From: Verrucomicrobiia bacterium
GTDB lineage: Bacteria; Verrucomicrobiota; Verrucomicrobiia; Opitutales; Opitutaceae
DNA: 10,486 nucleotides
Assembly (NCBI GenBank): GCA_030424825.1
Contig: JAUHWE010000105.1
Location: 1 to 10,486 of the forward strand
Direction: 5' to 3'
Within the stretch, counting starts at the first letter, position 1, and each line of letters begins with the position of its first letter. The position numbers were made by a program, and so were the translations under genes. Below the pieces are notes generated by a model. The model was not told where the DNA came from. It was given only the letters and a program-made list of their open reading frames with translations, and ran no database searches. This document shows, one piece after another, positions 1-7,139 of this stretch.

Positions 1-990
1 GGTTGGCTGGACGAGGCGGAAGTAGGAATGATCGATCGCGGGGCACCCGATGCGGAGCAAATTTTCAGTGATGTGTACCAACAGGTTTCTCCCGCCATTG
101 AGCCTCTGTTTTTTGAACTATTCGAAAAATTTGAGGATGTGGCTAGTAAGGTAGATCCGGAAGAAGCATCGGTCCACAAAGCGTTTGCCCGGCGAGAACT
201 GCATCCGCTCACCCTGTGCTCGCCCTTCGTCGATCGGTCGTATTCAAAGCCTTTGGGCTATGCGGGCGACTATGAAATGGTCAATATGATGCTCTTGGAG
301 TCGACAGAAAAGCCGACTGGATTGTATGCTAAAATTGTGGATACCTATCACATCAATGCGGCTGCTCCGTTGGCTCATCGAAACCGCATTGTGATGCTCA
401 AGGCGCGTTTGAAAGAAGAAGCGGAACGCGTGGTGGAGGAAGAGCAGCGGCTTCTAACCGTACTTAATGTTGGCTGTGGACCCGCATCGGAAATTCGTCG
501 ATTTATTCGAGAGGAAGCGATTTCGGCTCAAACTTCATTCAAGTTGATGGACTTCAACGTGGAAACCCTAAACTTTGCTCAGGTAAAAGTGGGCGAGGCG
601 ATATCGGACAGTGGTCGCAAACCGATGATCGAGTTTGTCAACAAGTCGATCGACGAGTTGCTCAAAGAAATTCAGCAGGAAGCGGCTTCAGGTGGTGAGC
701 AGTACGATATGGTCTACTGCGCAGGATTGTTCGACTATTTTTCCGATGAAATTTGTAAGCGACTGGTGGCCCTCTTCTATAGCTGGACCCGTCCGAACGG
801 ACTGGTGACGGTAACGAACGTCCACGCCTGTAACCCAAACAAGAATCTCATGGAGCATTTGCTTGAATGGTATCTTGTTTATCGTGACGAAGCGGATATG
901 GAAAAACTAGCGCCGCATGGAACGGACTTCAAAGTTGTTGGTGACGAGACAAACGTTAATGTTTTTCTGGATATACGCAAATCGGATTAA
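1..990 (+). CDS. PhcB-like SAM-dependent methyltransferase (probably 5'-partial)
   Basis: Predicted class I methyltransferase of the family that includes PhcB, which methylates 3-hydroxy fatty acids to make the 3-OH-PAME/MAME quorum signals of Ralstonia. Numbering from the ATG at 28, the glycine-rich SAM motif is LNVGCGP (146-152), the acidic SAM-ribose motif LMDFN lies at 173-177, and motif YDMVYCAGLFDYF at 226-238. Before the Rossmann core is a family-typical block, ELHPLTLCSPFV (57-68) and KPLGYAGDYEM (74-84). The frame is open to the window edge (codons GWLDEAEVG precede the ATG), and many relatives carry an extra N-terminal domain, so the true start may lie outside the window; ATG 28 is the first internal candidate. 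The stop overlaps the kinase start as TAATG, indicating a shared operon and coupled translation. The family assignment is fairly sure; the substrate is inferred from family and neighbours. Confidence 0.8.
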   Translation, partial: GWLDEAEVGMIDRGAPDAEQIFSDVYQQVSPAIEPLFFELFEKFEDVASKVDPEEASVHKAFARRELHPLTLCSPFVDRSYSKPLGYAGDYEMVNMMLLESTEKPTGLYAKIVDTYHINAAAPLAHRNRIVMLKARLKEEAERVVEEEQRLLTVLNVGCGPASEIRRFIREEAISAQTSFKLMDFNVETLNFAQVKVGEAISDSGRKPMIEFVNKSIDELLKEIQQEAASGGEQYDMVYCAGLFDYFSDEICKRLVALFYSWTRPNGLVTVTNVHACNPNKNLMEHLLEWYLVYRDEADMEKLAPHGTDFKVVGDETNVNVFLDIRKSD

Positions 991-992
991 TG
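988..992 (+). promoter_or_regulatory. TAATG stop/start overlap (translational coupling)
   Basis: The methyltransferase stop TAA (988-990) shares its last A with the ATG (990-992) of the sensor kinase. No good Shine-Dalgarno sequence precedes this ATG, so the kinase is probably translated by ribosomes terminating on the methyltransferase, tying signal synthase and sensor levels together. Confidence 0.7.
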
Positions 993-3620
993 ATTAGATT
1001 GGGAAAAGTTCAAGACGAGTTTTTAGACGCGTATAAACTTGAAGACGCAGACCTGAGGCTCCGTCGATATCGAATTGCTTGCGTCCTCTCCCTTGTGGGA
1101 ACGGGTTCCGGCGTTACGCTGGATTACATCGTAAATCCACAGCTACTGTGGCCTCTGGTCCTAGTCCGGTTTACCGCGGTTTTGGCAATATTCATATTGT
1201 TTTTGGTTGCTCAAACTCGATTTACGAGATCGAGGATCGTCCTTTTCAACTTCGTTTGGGCGATGACAGTCAACGCTTCGATCTGCGGGATGGTTTACGT
1301 GACGGGGGGTGCCGTATCGCCCTACTATGCAGGGCTCAATCTCGTGATACTTGCGGCAGGTGTATTGCTGCCGTGGACCCTTGTCGAAACGCTGGTTGTT
1401 TCAATGGCAACGCTCACCATGTACGTGCTCACTTGTGTCGTCTGGGGGTGGGCTCAAAGTCAGGCGGTGGGTTGGAGCCTATTATTCAGCAATGGTTTCT
1501 TTGTCTTTCTGACTGGCCTCATCAGCACGACCTCAAGTCACTTCACGACTCAAGCGCGTATCCGTGATTTCAATCTTAGAAACGAATTGGATTCGCGGAA
1601 CAAGGAACTTGAAGACCTAGATCGATTGAAATCGCAGTTTTTCGCCAACGTAAGCCATGAGTTGCGAACGCCGCTAACCTTAATATTGTCTCCGATCCAA
1701 GACTTGCTCCAGTTACCGGAAGCTCTCTCAGATGTGGCCTCTAAGCATCTTCGAACTGCCCGGGACAACTCCTTGCGATTATTGAAGCTCGTGAACGACC
1801 TGCTTGAAGTGATCAAATTGGAGGAAGGAAAAGCGAGTCTGGAAATCCGCAAGGTCGACTTGAATGCCTTCCTGCGAAGCATGGTCGATTCGATGACTCC
1901 GATGGCTGAGCCACGTGGGATTTCCCTAGAAAAGGATTTCGCCTCGACACCTTTGTACGTTCGAGCGGACTCTTACGCTCTCGAGCGAATCGTTTTGAAC
2001 TTGCTGAGCAACGCCATTAAATTCACCCCTGAAGGGGGTTCCATAACGGCTCGAACTACCCGATTGGATGAAATGGCTCAACTGGAGATAATGGATACCG
2101 GAATCGGAATATCCGAAGAGGATCTGCCACGAATTTTTGAGCGGTTCCAGCAAGTGGACGGTTCCAGCACTCGTCGGTATCAAGGTAGTGGATTGGGGTT
2201 GGCCTTGGTCAAAGATCTCTCAGAGAAAATGGGGGGTGCCATTTCTGCCCAAAGCAAACCCGGTGAAGGTACCGTAATGACGATTAGATTGCCATTAACC
2301 GATGATAGCGCTGAGGCCGTCAACGGGATCGATACGTTATCGGAGCGAAGTGATTTCCTGGAGACGATCCATCAAACTGCGGAACATCGTGCGGCCTTGC
2401 CGCTTAGCTCACCCTTTGAAGAACTGGAATCACGGTTTAGCGCGGGTACAGGACCCACTCTCATGATCGTCGATGACGAGCCTGACATGAGACAGTATCT
2501 GGTCAGCTTTTTGGACTCTGAGTATCGCATATCGCAGGTACGAGACGGGAAGCAGGCGCTGACTCTCGCGAGAAATGTTCATCCTGACCTTATGCTTCTG
2601 GACTTGATGTTGCCGGAAATGGATGGGCACGAGGTGTGTCGCTTGCTTAAGGAAGATCCGCAAACGCGCAATATTAGGATTGTGCTACTCACAGCTCGTG
2701 TCGACGAAGGGGCTAAACTGACTGCTCTGGAAAATGGTGCTGATGATTTTCTGACAAAGCCATTTAGTCGATCAGAGGTGGAGACTCGACTTCGCAATCT
2801 TCACGAAAAATCTCGTTTGGAATCTGAATTGAATGACCGGAACCGGGATTTGGAGATTGCGCTGAATGAGTTGAAAGATGCCCAATCCAGCTTGGTGCGT
2901 AGTGAAAAATTGAATGCTCTTGGCGGTCTCTCTGCCGGATTGCTTCATGAAGTCAATAATCCGCTTAACTATGTAATCTCAGCGATCCAGTTGGCACGGA
3001 TGGAATCTGCCGTACGTGAGAACAGGAATTTGAGGGAGTATTTTGACGATATAGACGAGGGGATCGGGCGTATACGAAATATTGTATCCGATTTGCATGC
3101 CTTTGCTCATCCTTCGGAGTTCGATAAGCAAAAAGAGTTTTGCATGTCTGACGCCATCGATAGCGCTTTGCGGTTCACTGCAAGCGAGTGCAAGGGAATA
3201 CAGATTACTAAGGCGGTGACGAGCGATAGTTCAATTGTCGGCTCTGAGGGGCACATTGTGCAGGTATTAATCAACCTGTTGTCCAATGCGGCAAGTGCCA
3301 TCAAGGAATTGAATTCGGAAAAACCAGGTGAGATTTCTATCAAAGCGGAGCGTTTAGATGATCAATTAAGAGTCAGTGTAACAGATAACGGTGCGGGCAT
3401 GAGCATTGAGACTAAGGAAAGGGTGTTCGAGCCGTTTTTTACCACCAAGGATGTGGGAGGAGGAATGGGGCTTGGGTTGAGTATTTGCCATACCATCATT
3501 AAAAGTCATGGGGGACAAATCCAAATCCAGAGCGTCGAAGGAGTGGGATCCGAATTTACTCTAAATCTCCCACTGGTCCAAGAGCGAATGCTTGATGGCA
3601 AGGCTTTGAATGCTGTCTAG
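990..3620 (+). CDS. PhcS-like membrane hybrid sensor kinase with two kinase modules
   Basis: An 876-residue inner-membrane sensor. Residues 28-185 hold about six hydrophobic helices (near 28-48, 52-74, 83-104, 110-130, 132-154, 160-181) with short loops and no large periplasmic domain, which suits a lipophilic ligand sensed in the membrane. Module 1 has the H-box SHELRTP with His223, an N-box around 335-341, G1 DTGIG (369-373) and G2 GSGLGL (399-404). A receiver follows, with acidic pocket Asp495/Asp496, phosphoacceptor Asp538, Thr568 and Lys590. After a coiled coil (605-640) comes a second, NtrB-type kinase with HEVNNP (His653), N-box NLLSNA (762-767), G1 DNGAG (799-803) and G2 GGGMGLGL (823-830). 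All catalytic motifs look intact. It follows the methyltransferase directly, as phcS follows phcB in Ralstonia. The ligand is inferred; orphan sensing of another cue is possible. Confidence 0.88.
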   Translation: MIRLGKVQDEFLDAYKLEDADLRLRRYRIACVLSLVGTGSGVTLDYIVNPQLLWPLVLVRFTAVLAIFILFLVAQTRFTRSRIVLFNFVWAMTVNASICGMVYVTGGAVSPYYAGLNLVILAAGVLLPWTLVETLVVSMATLTMYVLTCVVWGWAQSQAVGWSLLFSNGFFVFLTGLISTTSSHFTTQARIRDFNLRNELDSRNKELEDLDRLKSQFFANVSHELRTPLTLILSPIQDLLQLPEALSDVASKHLRTARDNSLRLLKLVNDLLEVIKLEEGKASLEIRKVDLNAFLRSMVDSMTPMAEPRGISLEKDFASTPLYVRADSYALERIVLNLLSNAIKFTPEGGSITARTTRLDEMAQLEIMDTGIGISEEDLPRIFERFQQVDGSSTRRYQGSGLGLALVKDLSEKMGGAISAQSKPGEGTVMTIRLPLTDDSAEAVNGIDTLSERSDFLETIHQTAEHRAALPLSSPFEELESRFSAGTGPTLMIVDDEPDMRQYLVSFLDSEYRISQVRDGKQALTLARNVHPDLMLLDLMLPEMDGHEVCRLLKEDPQTRNIRIVLLTARVDEGAKLTALENGADDFLTKPFSRSEVETRLRNLHEKSRLESELNDRNRDLEIALNELKDAQSSLVRSEKLNALGGLSAGLLHEVNNPLNYVISAIQLARMESAVRENRNLREYFDDIDEGIGRIRNIVSDLHAFAHPSEFDKQKEFCMSDAIDSALRFTASECKGIQITKAVTSDSSIVGSEGHIVQVLINLLSNAASAIKELNSEKPGEISIKAERLDDQLRVSVTDNGAGMSIETKERVFEPFFTTKDVGGGMGLGLSICHTIIKSHGGQIQIQSVEGVGSEFTLNLPLVQERMLDGKALNAV

Positions 3621-3650
3621 AACGGCGTATTGAATTAACGAATATAACGT

Positions 3651-3655
3651 AAGGA
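3651..3655 (+). promoter_or_regulatory. Ribosome binding site AAGGA for the response regulator
   Basis: AAGGA sits nine bases before the ATG at 3665 in an A+T-rich 44-base gap. It is the clearest Shine-Dalgarno site in the signalling cluster and supports the ATG at 3665 as the start of the response regulator. Confidence 0.6.
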
Positions 3656-3664
3656 AATTTTATA

Positions 3665-4798
3665 ATGGAAAACGATTTATCAGAAATGGGTATCTTATTA
3701 GTGGATGACGAGGCTCAAACGCTGAAGTATTTTCGTCGCGCTTTTGAAAAGCAGTTCCGAATATTCACGGCGACTAGTGCGGATGAGGGGATAGGTATTC
3801 TACAGGAGAATTCCGAAAGTATCGCGATTCTTATTACAGACCAGCGCATGCCGGAAAAGCGAGGGGTGGAGCTCTTGAAGTATGCCAAGAACGAGTATTC
3901 GGATATCGTTCGCATTCTTACGACGGGCTATACGGATTTAGAGGAGGCCATTGATGCTGTAAATAGTGGTGAAATCCATCGCTATATTACGAAACCCTGG
4001 GACTTGAGCGCCTTGCAGTTGGAACTGAGGCAATCGATGCAGTTCTTTCTGATTCGGCGTGAACGGGACGAATTGCTACGCGAAAAACTCAGCGCAAGGC
4101 AAAGACTGGAAGGGCTTAATCGCATTAGGGAACTGGTTACAATGGCTAGCGGGTTTACGGCGACGCAGCACCCTTTGCTCGCAGTTCAGTTGTTTATCGA
4201 GCAAATTCCAGTGACGACGGATAACCTAAGCGGCAAAAGTTTGAGTGGATGGAATCAGGTTATCAGCGATATTGAGAAGATCTCGACCATCTGCTCCAGT
4301 GTCGCGGAAGCGCTCGAAGCGAGGGGTGCTAAGCCGTTTACATCCGTGTCTTTGGATGCGCTTTTTTTGAAGCCTATTTTCAAAGAATCTGGGAAAACTC
4401 TGACCGTTGAGGTGGGAGAATTGGGTCCCGCAACGGTAGAGGCGAACCTGGAGCTGCTGGAATTAGCGTTTGGCGCGATTCTGGATTGGGTTTCAAATGC
4501 GTCCGATTCGGGCGGAATAGTCGTCAGCTGCCAAGACCAGGATGATCAGCTGCGGATCCAATTGCAGGTAGAGGGTGGTGATTGGGGGAAGACAACGATT
4601 CTAGATTTTCCGGCAGGATTGCTTGGGGCCTATTTCGTGTGTGCCCATCATTTAGGAAGCTTAATGATCGGGACGCAAAAAGATGGGGTTTTCACTATCT
4701 CAGTTGAGCTTCCCAAGAAACACTCTGGAAATCAGCCCGAAGCGTCACCCGACTTATCTTGGCTTGAGCGAGTGCTGCCGAAGTTCGAAAATTGGTAA
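3665..4798 (+). CDS. PhcQ/PhcR-like response regulator with degenerate kinase domain
   Basis: A 377-residue soluble protein. The N-terminal receiver is complete: Asp14/Asp15/Glu16, phosphoacceptor Asp59 in TDQRMP, Thr87 region, and Lys110 in YITKPWD. A helical linker (about 118-155) leads to a kinase-shaped C-terminal half that has lost its working residues. The dimerisation helix reads MASGFTATQHPLL (160-172), where active relatives have a His-Glu-x-x-Asn-Pro motif. The N-box reads AILDWVSNA (271-279), with Trp275 at the Mg-binding Asn position, and no DxGxG or GxGLGL loops follow. It is therefore probably a phospho-acceptor that works by binding partners, not by phosphorylating them. The receiver is clearly paralogous to that of the next gene. 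There is no DNA-binding domain. It lies 44 bases after the sensor kinase on the same strand, with a plausible RBS. The family link to PhcQ/PhcR is inferred. Confidence 0.85.
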   Translation: MENDLSEMGILLVDDEAQTLKYFRRAFEKQFRIFTATSADEGIGILQENSESIAILITDQRMPEKRGVELLKYAKNEYSDIVRILTTGYTDLEEAIDAVNSGEIHRYITKPWDLSALQLELRQSMQFFLIRRERDELLREKLSARQRLEGLNRIRELVTMASGFTATQHPLLAVQLFIEQIPVTTDNLSGKSLSGWNQVISDIEKISTICSSVAEALEARGAKPFTSVSLDALFLKPIFKESGKTLTVEVGELGPATVEANLELLELAFGAILDWVSNASDSGGIVVSCQDQDDQLRIQLQVEGGDWGKTTILDFPAGLLGAYFVCAHHLGSLMIGTQKDGVFTISVELPKKHSGNQPEASPDLSWLERVLPKFENW

Positions 4799-4799
4799 A

Positions 4800-4817
4800 A
4801 TGGGTATCGAAACCCAT
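4800..4817 (+). promoter_or_regulatory. Intergenic hairpin ATGGGT-loop-ACCCAT
   Basis: A perfect six-base inverted repeat with a six-base loop (ATCGAA) starts just after the response-regulator stop codon. No T-run follows, so it is not an intrinsic terminator; it may be an mRNA processing or stability element or an operator. It is short enough to be partly chance. Confidence 0.35.
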
Positions 4818-4834
4818 ATGATTTGGTGATTTTG

Positions 4835-4853
4835 GAATCGCTTCGAACGATTC
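4835..4853 (+). promoter_or_regulatory. Hairpin GAATCG-loop-CGATTC beside the start codon at 4857
   Basis: A perfect six-base stem with a seven-base loop (CTTCGAA) ends three bases before the ATG at 4857, in the place where a ribosome binding site would lie. It would block initiation at 4857 if formed, or leave 4908 as the working start. A role as a protein-binding dyad is equally possible. Confidence 0.35.
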
Positions 4854-4856
4854 TTC

Positions 4857-6464
4857 ATGCAAACTGGAGTTCTTGAATCACAGAGATTTCCTATTTTCCA
4901 TAGCCTAATGCCCCCTATTCCAGACTTCAAAATTCTTTACGTCGATGACGAGGCCAAGTCGTTGAGGTACTTCAAAAAGATCTTTTCGTCTGACTTTAAT
5001 ATTGTGACGGCGGAGTCTGCCGAAGAGGCGTTGGAGATTTTGGGGCAGCCAAATGCAAATATAGGGGTATTGGTGTCGGACCAGCGGATGCCTGTGATTA
5101 CAGGGGTGGAGCTAATCCAAAGAGTTCGTGCCCAATCGCCTGACATTGTGTCCCTGTTGATCACAGCGTTCATGGACTTGGATGTTGCGTTGGAGGCGAT
5201 AAACGAAGGACGCATTTTTCAGTACATCTGCAAACCTTGGAGCACGGATTCGCTAAAGATCGTGTTGCTCGAAGCGGCCCAAACCTATGAGCGCAAAATG
5301 TATTGCGAGGCCCTCGAGGAGAAAAATAGCAAGCTGGAAGAGGCCCGCCGCGTTCAGGACCGATTTATCTACACGTTGAGCCATGAGGTGAGGACACCGG
5401 TTGGCTTGTCTCTGAACTGCTCCGAGGAGTTGCTCGAATCCTCGCTGACTCGAAGGCAGCGGGATTACGTCACGTCCATCAAGGTTCTCAACCAGAGTCT
5501 GCTAAGTGTTTTGGACAACACCTTGGACTACTCGATGTGGGAAGCAGGGAAGCTGAGGCTTTACGAACGGAAATTCCGCCTCTCAGAGCTACTCGAGCGA
5601 GTCGAGCAATCTTTCAGGCCCCAGTTTAAGGCCGCGGGGGTGAAATTCGTCATGGAGTCGGAAGCGGGGATCCATGATTGCGTCGTCGGTGATCCAGACC
5701 GGGTGAGCCAGGTTCTCATTAATCTGTTGAGCAATGCGATTAAGTACTCGGCGGCAGGTAAGGAAATTCGGCTTGGTATCAAGGTCTTGGACGAAAGTGA
5801 AGAACAGCTGAAGCTGCGGTTTTTCGTGAAGGACCAAGGGGATGGCATCGCGCCCGCGATTAGAGACCAATTGTTTAAGCCGTTCTCGCAGTTGCACACC
5901 GGGAAGGAAGGAAATGGTCTCGGACTTCTAATTTCAAAAGAGCTCGTGACTCTCATGGGCGGGGAAATAGGAGTGGATAGCGAGACCGGTAAGGGATCAG
6001 AATTCTGGTTTGAAGTTGATTTAGGAGTTTGCGAGGTGACATCGGATTCCGAAACTTCATTCGACGAGTCTCGCTTCGTCGATAGCGTAGCGGTTTTGCT
6101 GGCGGATGACAGCGCTGTAGGGAGGGCCATGGTCGATGGACTGCTTTCCAAAAAGGGTTATCGGATTGATATTGTCGATGATGGCGTTCAGGCGGTTGAA
6201 AAAGCGAAGCTGAATCGGTACTCGGTCATTATTTTGGATTGCCAAATGCCGGAAATGAACGGTTTGGATGCCACGAAAGCCATCAGGGATGAAGGCTTGA
6301 ACCAAAGCACTCCGATTATTGGCTTAACGGCCATGCCCGCCAGCTTGCTCGAAGACCGGTGGAGAGAGCTGGGATTAGACGAGTACGTAACGAAACCTCT
6401 GGATGGTAGAAAATTTCTGGATACCGTTTTTCGTCTAGCCTGTGCGGAAGCTAATCTAAAATAG
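4857..6464 (+). CDS. PhcR-like receiver-kinase-receiver hybrid protein
   Basis: A soluble hybrid of up to 535 residues. Receiver 1 has Asp30/Asp31, phosphoacceptor Asp75 in SDQRMP, and Lys126 in YICKPWS. After a coiled coil (145-168) the kinase has H-box LSHEVRTP with His176, N-box NLLSNA (289-294), G1 DQGDG (326-330) and G2 GNGLGL (352-357). The C-terminal receiver 2 has Asp417/Asp418, Asp461 in LDCQMP, Thr491 and Lys513. Ralstonia PhcR is likewise a response regulator with a histidine-kinase C-terminus; the second receiver is an addition. No transmembrane helix is seen. Start choice is uncertain: ATG 4857 is the longest frame, but ATG 4908 (Met18) puts the receiver at nearly the same distance from the N-terminus as in the paralogue upstream, and neither has a Shine-Dalgarno site. 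It could relay phosphate between the sensor and an unlinked HPt or regulator; that is inference. Confidence 0.87.
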   Translation: MQTGVLESQRFPIFHSLMPPIPDFKILYVDDEAKSLRYFKKIFSSDFNIVTAESAEEALEILGQPNANIGVLVSDQRMPVITGVELIQRVRAQSPDIVSLLITAFMDLDVALEAINEGRIFQYICKPWSTDSLKIVLLEAAQTYERKMYCEALEEKNSKLEEARRVQDRFIYTLSHEVRTPVGLSLNCSEELLESSLTRRQRDYVTSIKVLNQSLLSVLDNTLDYSMWEAGKLRLYERKFRLSELLERVEQSFRPQFKAAGVKFVMESEAGIHDCVVGDPDRVSQVLINLLSNAIKYSAAGKEIRLGIKVLDESEEQLKLRFFVKDQGDGIAPAIRDQLFKPFSQLHTGKEGNGLGLLISKELVTLMGGEIGVDSETGKGSEFWFEVDLGVCEVTSDSETSFDESRFVDSVAVLLADDSAVGRAMVDGLLSKKGYRIDIVDDGVQAVEKAKLNRYSVIILDCQMPEMNGLDATKAIRDEGLNQSTPIIGLTAMPASLLEDRWRELGLDEYVTKPLDGRKFLDTVFRLACAEANLK

Positions 6465-6475
6465 AACCAATCTCA

Positions 6476-6506
6476 GTTTCAGTTTTCTGTCTTGATCAAC
6501 TGAAAC
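6476..6506 (+). other. Inverted repeat GTTTCAGTT/AACTGAAAC
   Basis: A perfect nine-base inverted repeat with a 13-base spacer lies between the hybrid kinase stop (6464) and metW (6531). A G-run, not a T-run, follows on the + strand, and no T-run flanks it on the other strand, so it does not look like an intrinsic terminator. It may be an operator for metW or a 3' end stabiliser of the signalling transcript. Confidence 0.4.
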
Positions 6507-6530
6507 GGGGGCCTAGGACATTGGCAACGA

Positions 6531-7139
6531 ATGGCTAAGTACAAGGACAGGCGATCCGTAGATATGCAGATCATGCGCGACTGGGTGGAGCCCGGTTCTC
6601 GCGTCCTCGATCTGGGTTGCGGTCGGGGCGTGCTGCTTGAATACCTTAAACAAACGAGACAGACAGAAGGTGTGGGGGTCGATCTAAGTCCCGAGAAGAT
6701 TCACGACTGCGTCAAGCGGGGACTATCCGCATATCTTGGCGACATGATGGATTTTATGGGCTCGTTCCCCGACAACCATTTCGACAGGGTAATTTGCTCC
6801 CGTACGTTGCAGGAACTGGATAGCCCAGCCAAGGTAATCCGTGAGGCGTTGCGCGTGTCGCAAAACTTGACTATCGGGTTTGTCAACTTCGCCTATTGGA
6901 AAAACAGAATAAGCATGTTGCTGCATGGTCGTAGATTGGAGAATGAAGTGTATCCAACGAATTGGGCTGATTCGCGACGAGGCAATCCCCTTTCGGTTAG
7001 GCAGTTCGAGTCCTACTGTAGAGACCAGAAAATCCACATAGCCCGGAAAGTGTTTTTGAGGGGTGACTGGAAACGTGAAACGACACTGGCCCCAAACTGG
7101 TTTTGCGGCTACGCGATCTACGATCTGAGTTCGGGCTAG
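6531..7139 (+). CDS. metW: MetW-like methyltransferase-fold protein, methionine biosynthesis
   Basis: A 202-residue protein close to the usual MetW size. MetW acts with MetX in the homoserine acylation step of methionine synthesis in bacteria that lack MetA; its precise role is a partner or activator function. The SAM-fold motif is VLDLGCGRG (25-33), the acidic residue after strand 2 is Asp51 (GVGVDLSPEK), and the family hallmark block reads CSRTLQEL (89-96), where classical MetW has SQTLQ. The following FVNFAYWKNRISMLLHGR segment (117-134) also matches the family pattern. The start at 6531 has a weak AGGA 12 bases upstream. It shares the strand of the signalling genes with a 66-base gap but is functionally linked to metX, which converges on it tail to tail with a four-base overlap. 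A generic SAM methyltransferase is the alternative. Confidence 0.85.
   Translation: MAKYKDRRSVDMQIMRDWVEPGSRVLDLGCGRGVLLEYLKQTRQTEGVGVDLSPEKIHDCVKRGLSAYLGDMMDFMGSFPDNHFDRVICSRTLQELDSPAKVIREALRVSQNLTIGFVNFAYWKNRISMLLHGRRLENEVYPTNWADSRRGNPLSVRQFESYCRDQKIHIARKVFLRGDWKRETTLAPNWFCGYAIYDLSSG

Noticed and set aside
1079..1567. A 162-codon + strand frame inside the sensor kinase gene
   Set aside because: It overlaps the membrane-helix coding region in another frame, and its translation is arginine- and cysteine-rich with no domain pattern, whereas the main frame is clearly coding.
5561..6151. A 196-codon open frame on the minus strand
   Set aside because: It lies wholly antisense to the kinase and receiver domains of the hybrid protein, is serine-rich in the way of shadow frames and shows no recognisable domain.
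6476..6506. Intrinsic terminator after the signalling cluster
   Set aside because: The nine-base inverted repeat has a long 13-base loop and is followed by a G-run on the + strand; no T-run flanks it on either side, so I list it only as an inverted repeat.
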